This document shows positions 6,493 through 7,203 of a stretch of 7,203 nt of DNA, piece by piece (the first letter of the stretch is position 1; every line of letters begins with the position of its first letter). The stretch spans positions 1-7,203 of the forward strand of contig DASWOP010000053.1 in the NCBI GenBank assembly GCA_036404255.1, given 5' to 3'. The notes under the pieces are model-generated. The model was not told the DNA's origin and made no database searches. It was given only the letters and a program-made list of their open reading frames with translations. The position numbers and the translations under genes were made by a program. Source of the stretch: JARLFX01 sp036404255. GTDB taxonomy: Bacteria; Acidobacteriota; Terriglobia; Terriglobales; Acidobacteriaceae.

Positions 6493-7203
6493 TCAGCGAC
6501 CCGCAGTTCCCATAAGCGCCCGATAGCGTCCAAGTGCGTCAGGAAACGGCTCAAGCGCACGGGCAAAGATGCCCAGGCTGTAGGCGATGGTCAGGCCATA
6601 GTTTGTGATTGGAACCCCCACCTGCTGGCACCGGAGGATCCGGCTGAGCATCTGCCGGCGATTCCACATACAAGCTCCGCAATGGATCACTAGCTTGTAG
6701 CTGGCCAGATCATCGGGAAAATCACGGCCCTGCATGGGCACAAAGTCCAGCTTTACGCCGGTATATTGTGTCAGCCAGCGCGGAATCTTGACCCGGCCAA
6801 TGTCCTCGCCGATGGGGTGGTGGGTACAGGCTTCGGCGATAAGAACGCGGTCGCCGGAACGCAGCTTTTCGATTGCAAGCGTGCCTTCCACCTGCGCCGC
6901 CAGATCCCCCTTGAAGCGCGCCATCAGGATGGAGAAGCTGGTCAGGGGCACATTGGCGGGGGTATCGGCGGCCACCTTGAGGAACGCCTGTGAATCGGTG
7001 ATCACCAGCTTCGGAGGCGTCTTCAGCCGGTCCAGGGCGGCGCGCAGCTCACGCTCTTTCACCACCATACACAGCGCATCGTTATCCAGCAGATCCCGGA
7101 TAGTCTGCACCTGCGGCAGGATCAGCCGTCCCTTGGGCGCTTCCTTGTCGATAGGGACCACCAGCACCGCGAGTTCTCCGGGCCCAACCAGATCGGCTGC
7201 AAT
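6493..7203 (-). CDS. hydF: [FeFe] hydrogenase H-cluster maturation GTPase HydF, C-terminal part
   Basis: The reading frame stays open to the right edge, so the start and the N-terminal GTPase domain lie outside; 236 residues plus the TGA are visible. HydF is the scaffold that receives the two-iron precursor made by HydE and HydG and delivers it to apo-[FeFe] hydrogenase. The visible part begins in the dimerisation domain (ADLVGPGELAVLVVPIDKEA) and continues through PKGRLILPQVQTIRDLLDN. It then enters the cluster-binding domain. That domain shows the family motif CxH...HCxxC: ACTHHP at about 6835-6818 and IHCGACMWNRRQM at about 6687-6649, with 45 residues between the two histidine-containing parts. 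It is followed by GVPITNYGLTIAY near the C-terminus. A GTG at 7167 in the frame is internal, because the family sequence continues upstream of it. An [FeFe] hydrogenase and HydE/HydG should exist in the genome, probably nearby. Confidence 0.95.
   Translation of the reverse strand: MAADLVGPGELAVLVVPIDKEAPKGRLILPQVQTIRDLLDNDALCMVVKERELRAALDRLKTPPKLVITDSQAFLKVAADTPANVPLTSFSILMARFKGDLAAQVEGTLAIEKLRSGDRVLIAEACTHHPIGEDIGRVKIPRWLTQYTGVKLDFVPMQGRDFPDDLASYKLVIHCGACMWNRRQMLSRILRCQQVGVPITNYGLTIAYSLGIFARALEPFPDALGRYRALMGTAGR

Noticed and set aside
6493..7167. GTG at 7167 as the start of a short HydF
   Set aside because: The frame and clear HydF family sequence continue upstream to the window edge, so the GTG is an internal valine and the gene is partial, not a truncated HydF.

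Overview
All genes in this window lie on the minus strand, so reading order runs from the right edge to the left. In that order they are: the 3' part of hydF (maturase of [FeFe] hydrogenase), a 401-bp non-coding gap, adhE (bifunctional acetaldehyde-CoA/alcohol dehydrogenase), a 169-bp gap rich in stem-loops, a 1017-residue membrane protein that joins a NuoL-like and a NuoN-like ion-translocating module, and the first 41 codons of an energy-converting (group 4 type) [NiFe] hydrogenase-like small subunit. The small subunit's start overlaps the stop of the membrane gene by 4 bases. That last gene is too short at the edge to show up as a long ORF, but its start and its CNGCDIE motif are clear.

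The content points to fermentative, redox-balancing anaerobic metabolism. HydF builds the H-cluster precursor for an [FeFe] hydrogenase that is not in the window. AdhE converts acetyl-CoA to ethanol (or the reverse) with NADH. The left-hand pair belongs to a membrane-bound complex of the complex I/Ech/Hyc/Coo superfamily that couples electron transfer to H+ or Na+ movement. The chemistry of that complex cannot be fixed without its large subunit. Finding [FeFe] maturation, AdhE and a group-4-like membrane complex side by side is the most interesting feature of the window.

The two intergenic regions carry signals that look regulatory. The hydF-adhE gap holds an AT-rich tract, a GTGA-N6-TCAC element (half-sites and spacing shared by Rex and Crp-type operators), a perfect ATCGATA-N6-TATCGAT palindrome, and a perfect 10-bp hairpin just upstream of the adhE ribosome binding site. 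The adhE-membrane gene gap holds three stem-loops.

The DNA is moderately GC-rich by eye and the taxon cannot be fixed from the sequence alone. A soil or sediment bacterium such as an acidobacterium would fit, but this is a weak inference. I see no mobile element, tRNA, rRNA or CRISPR array.
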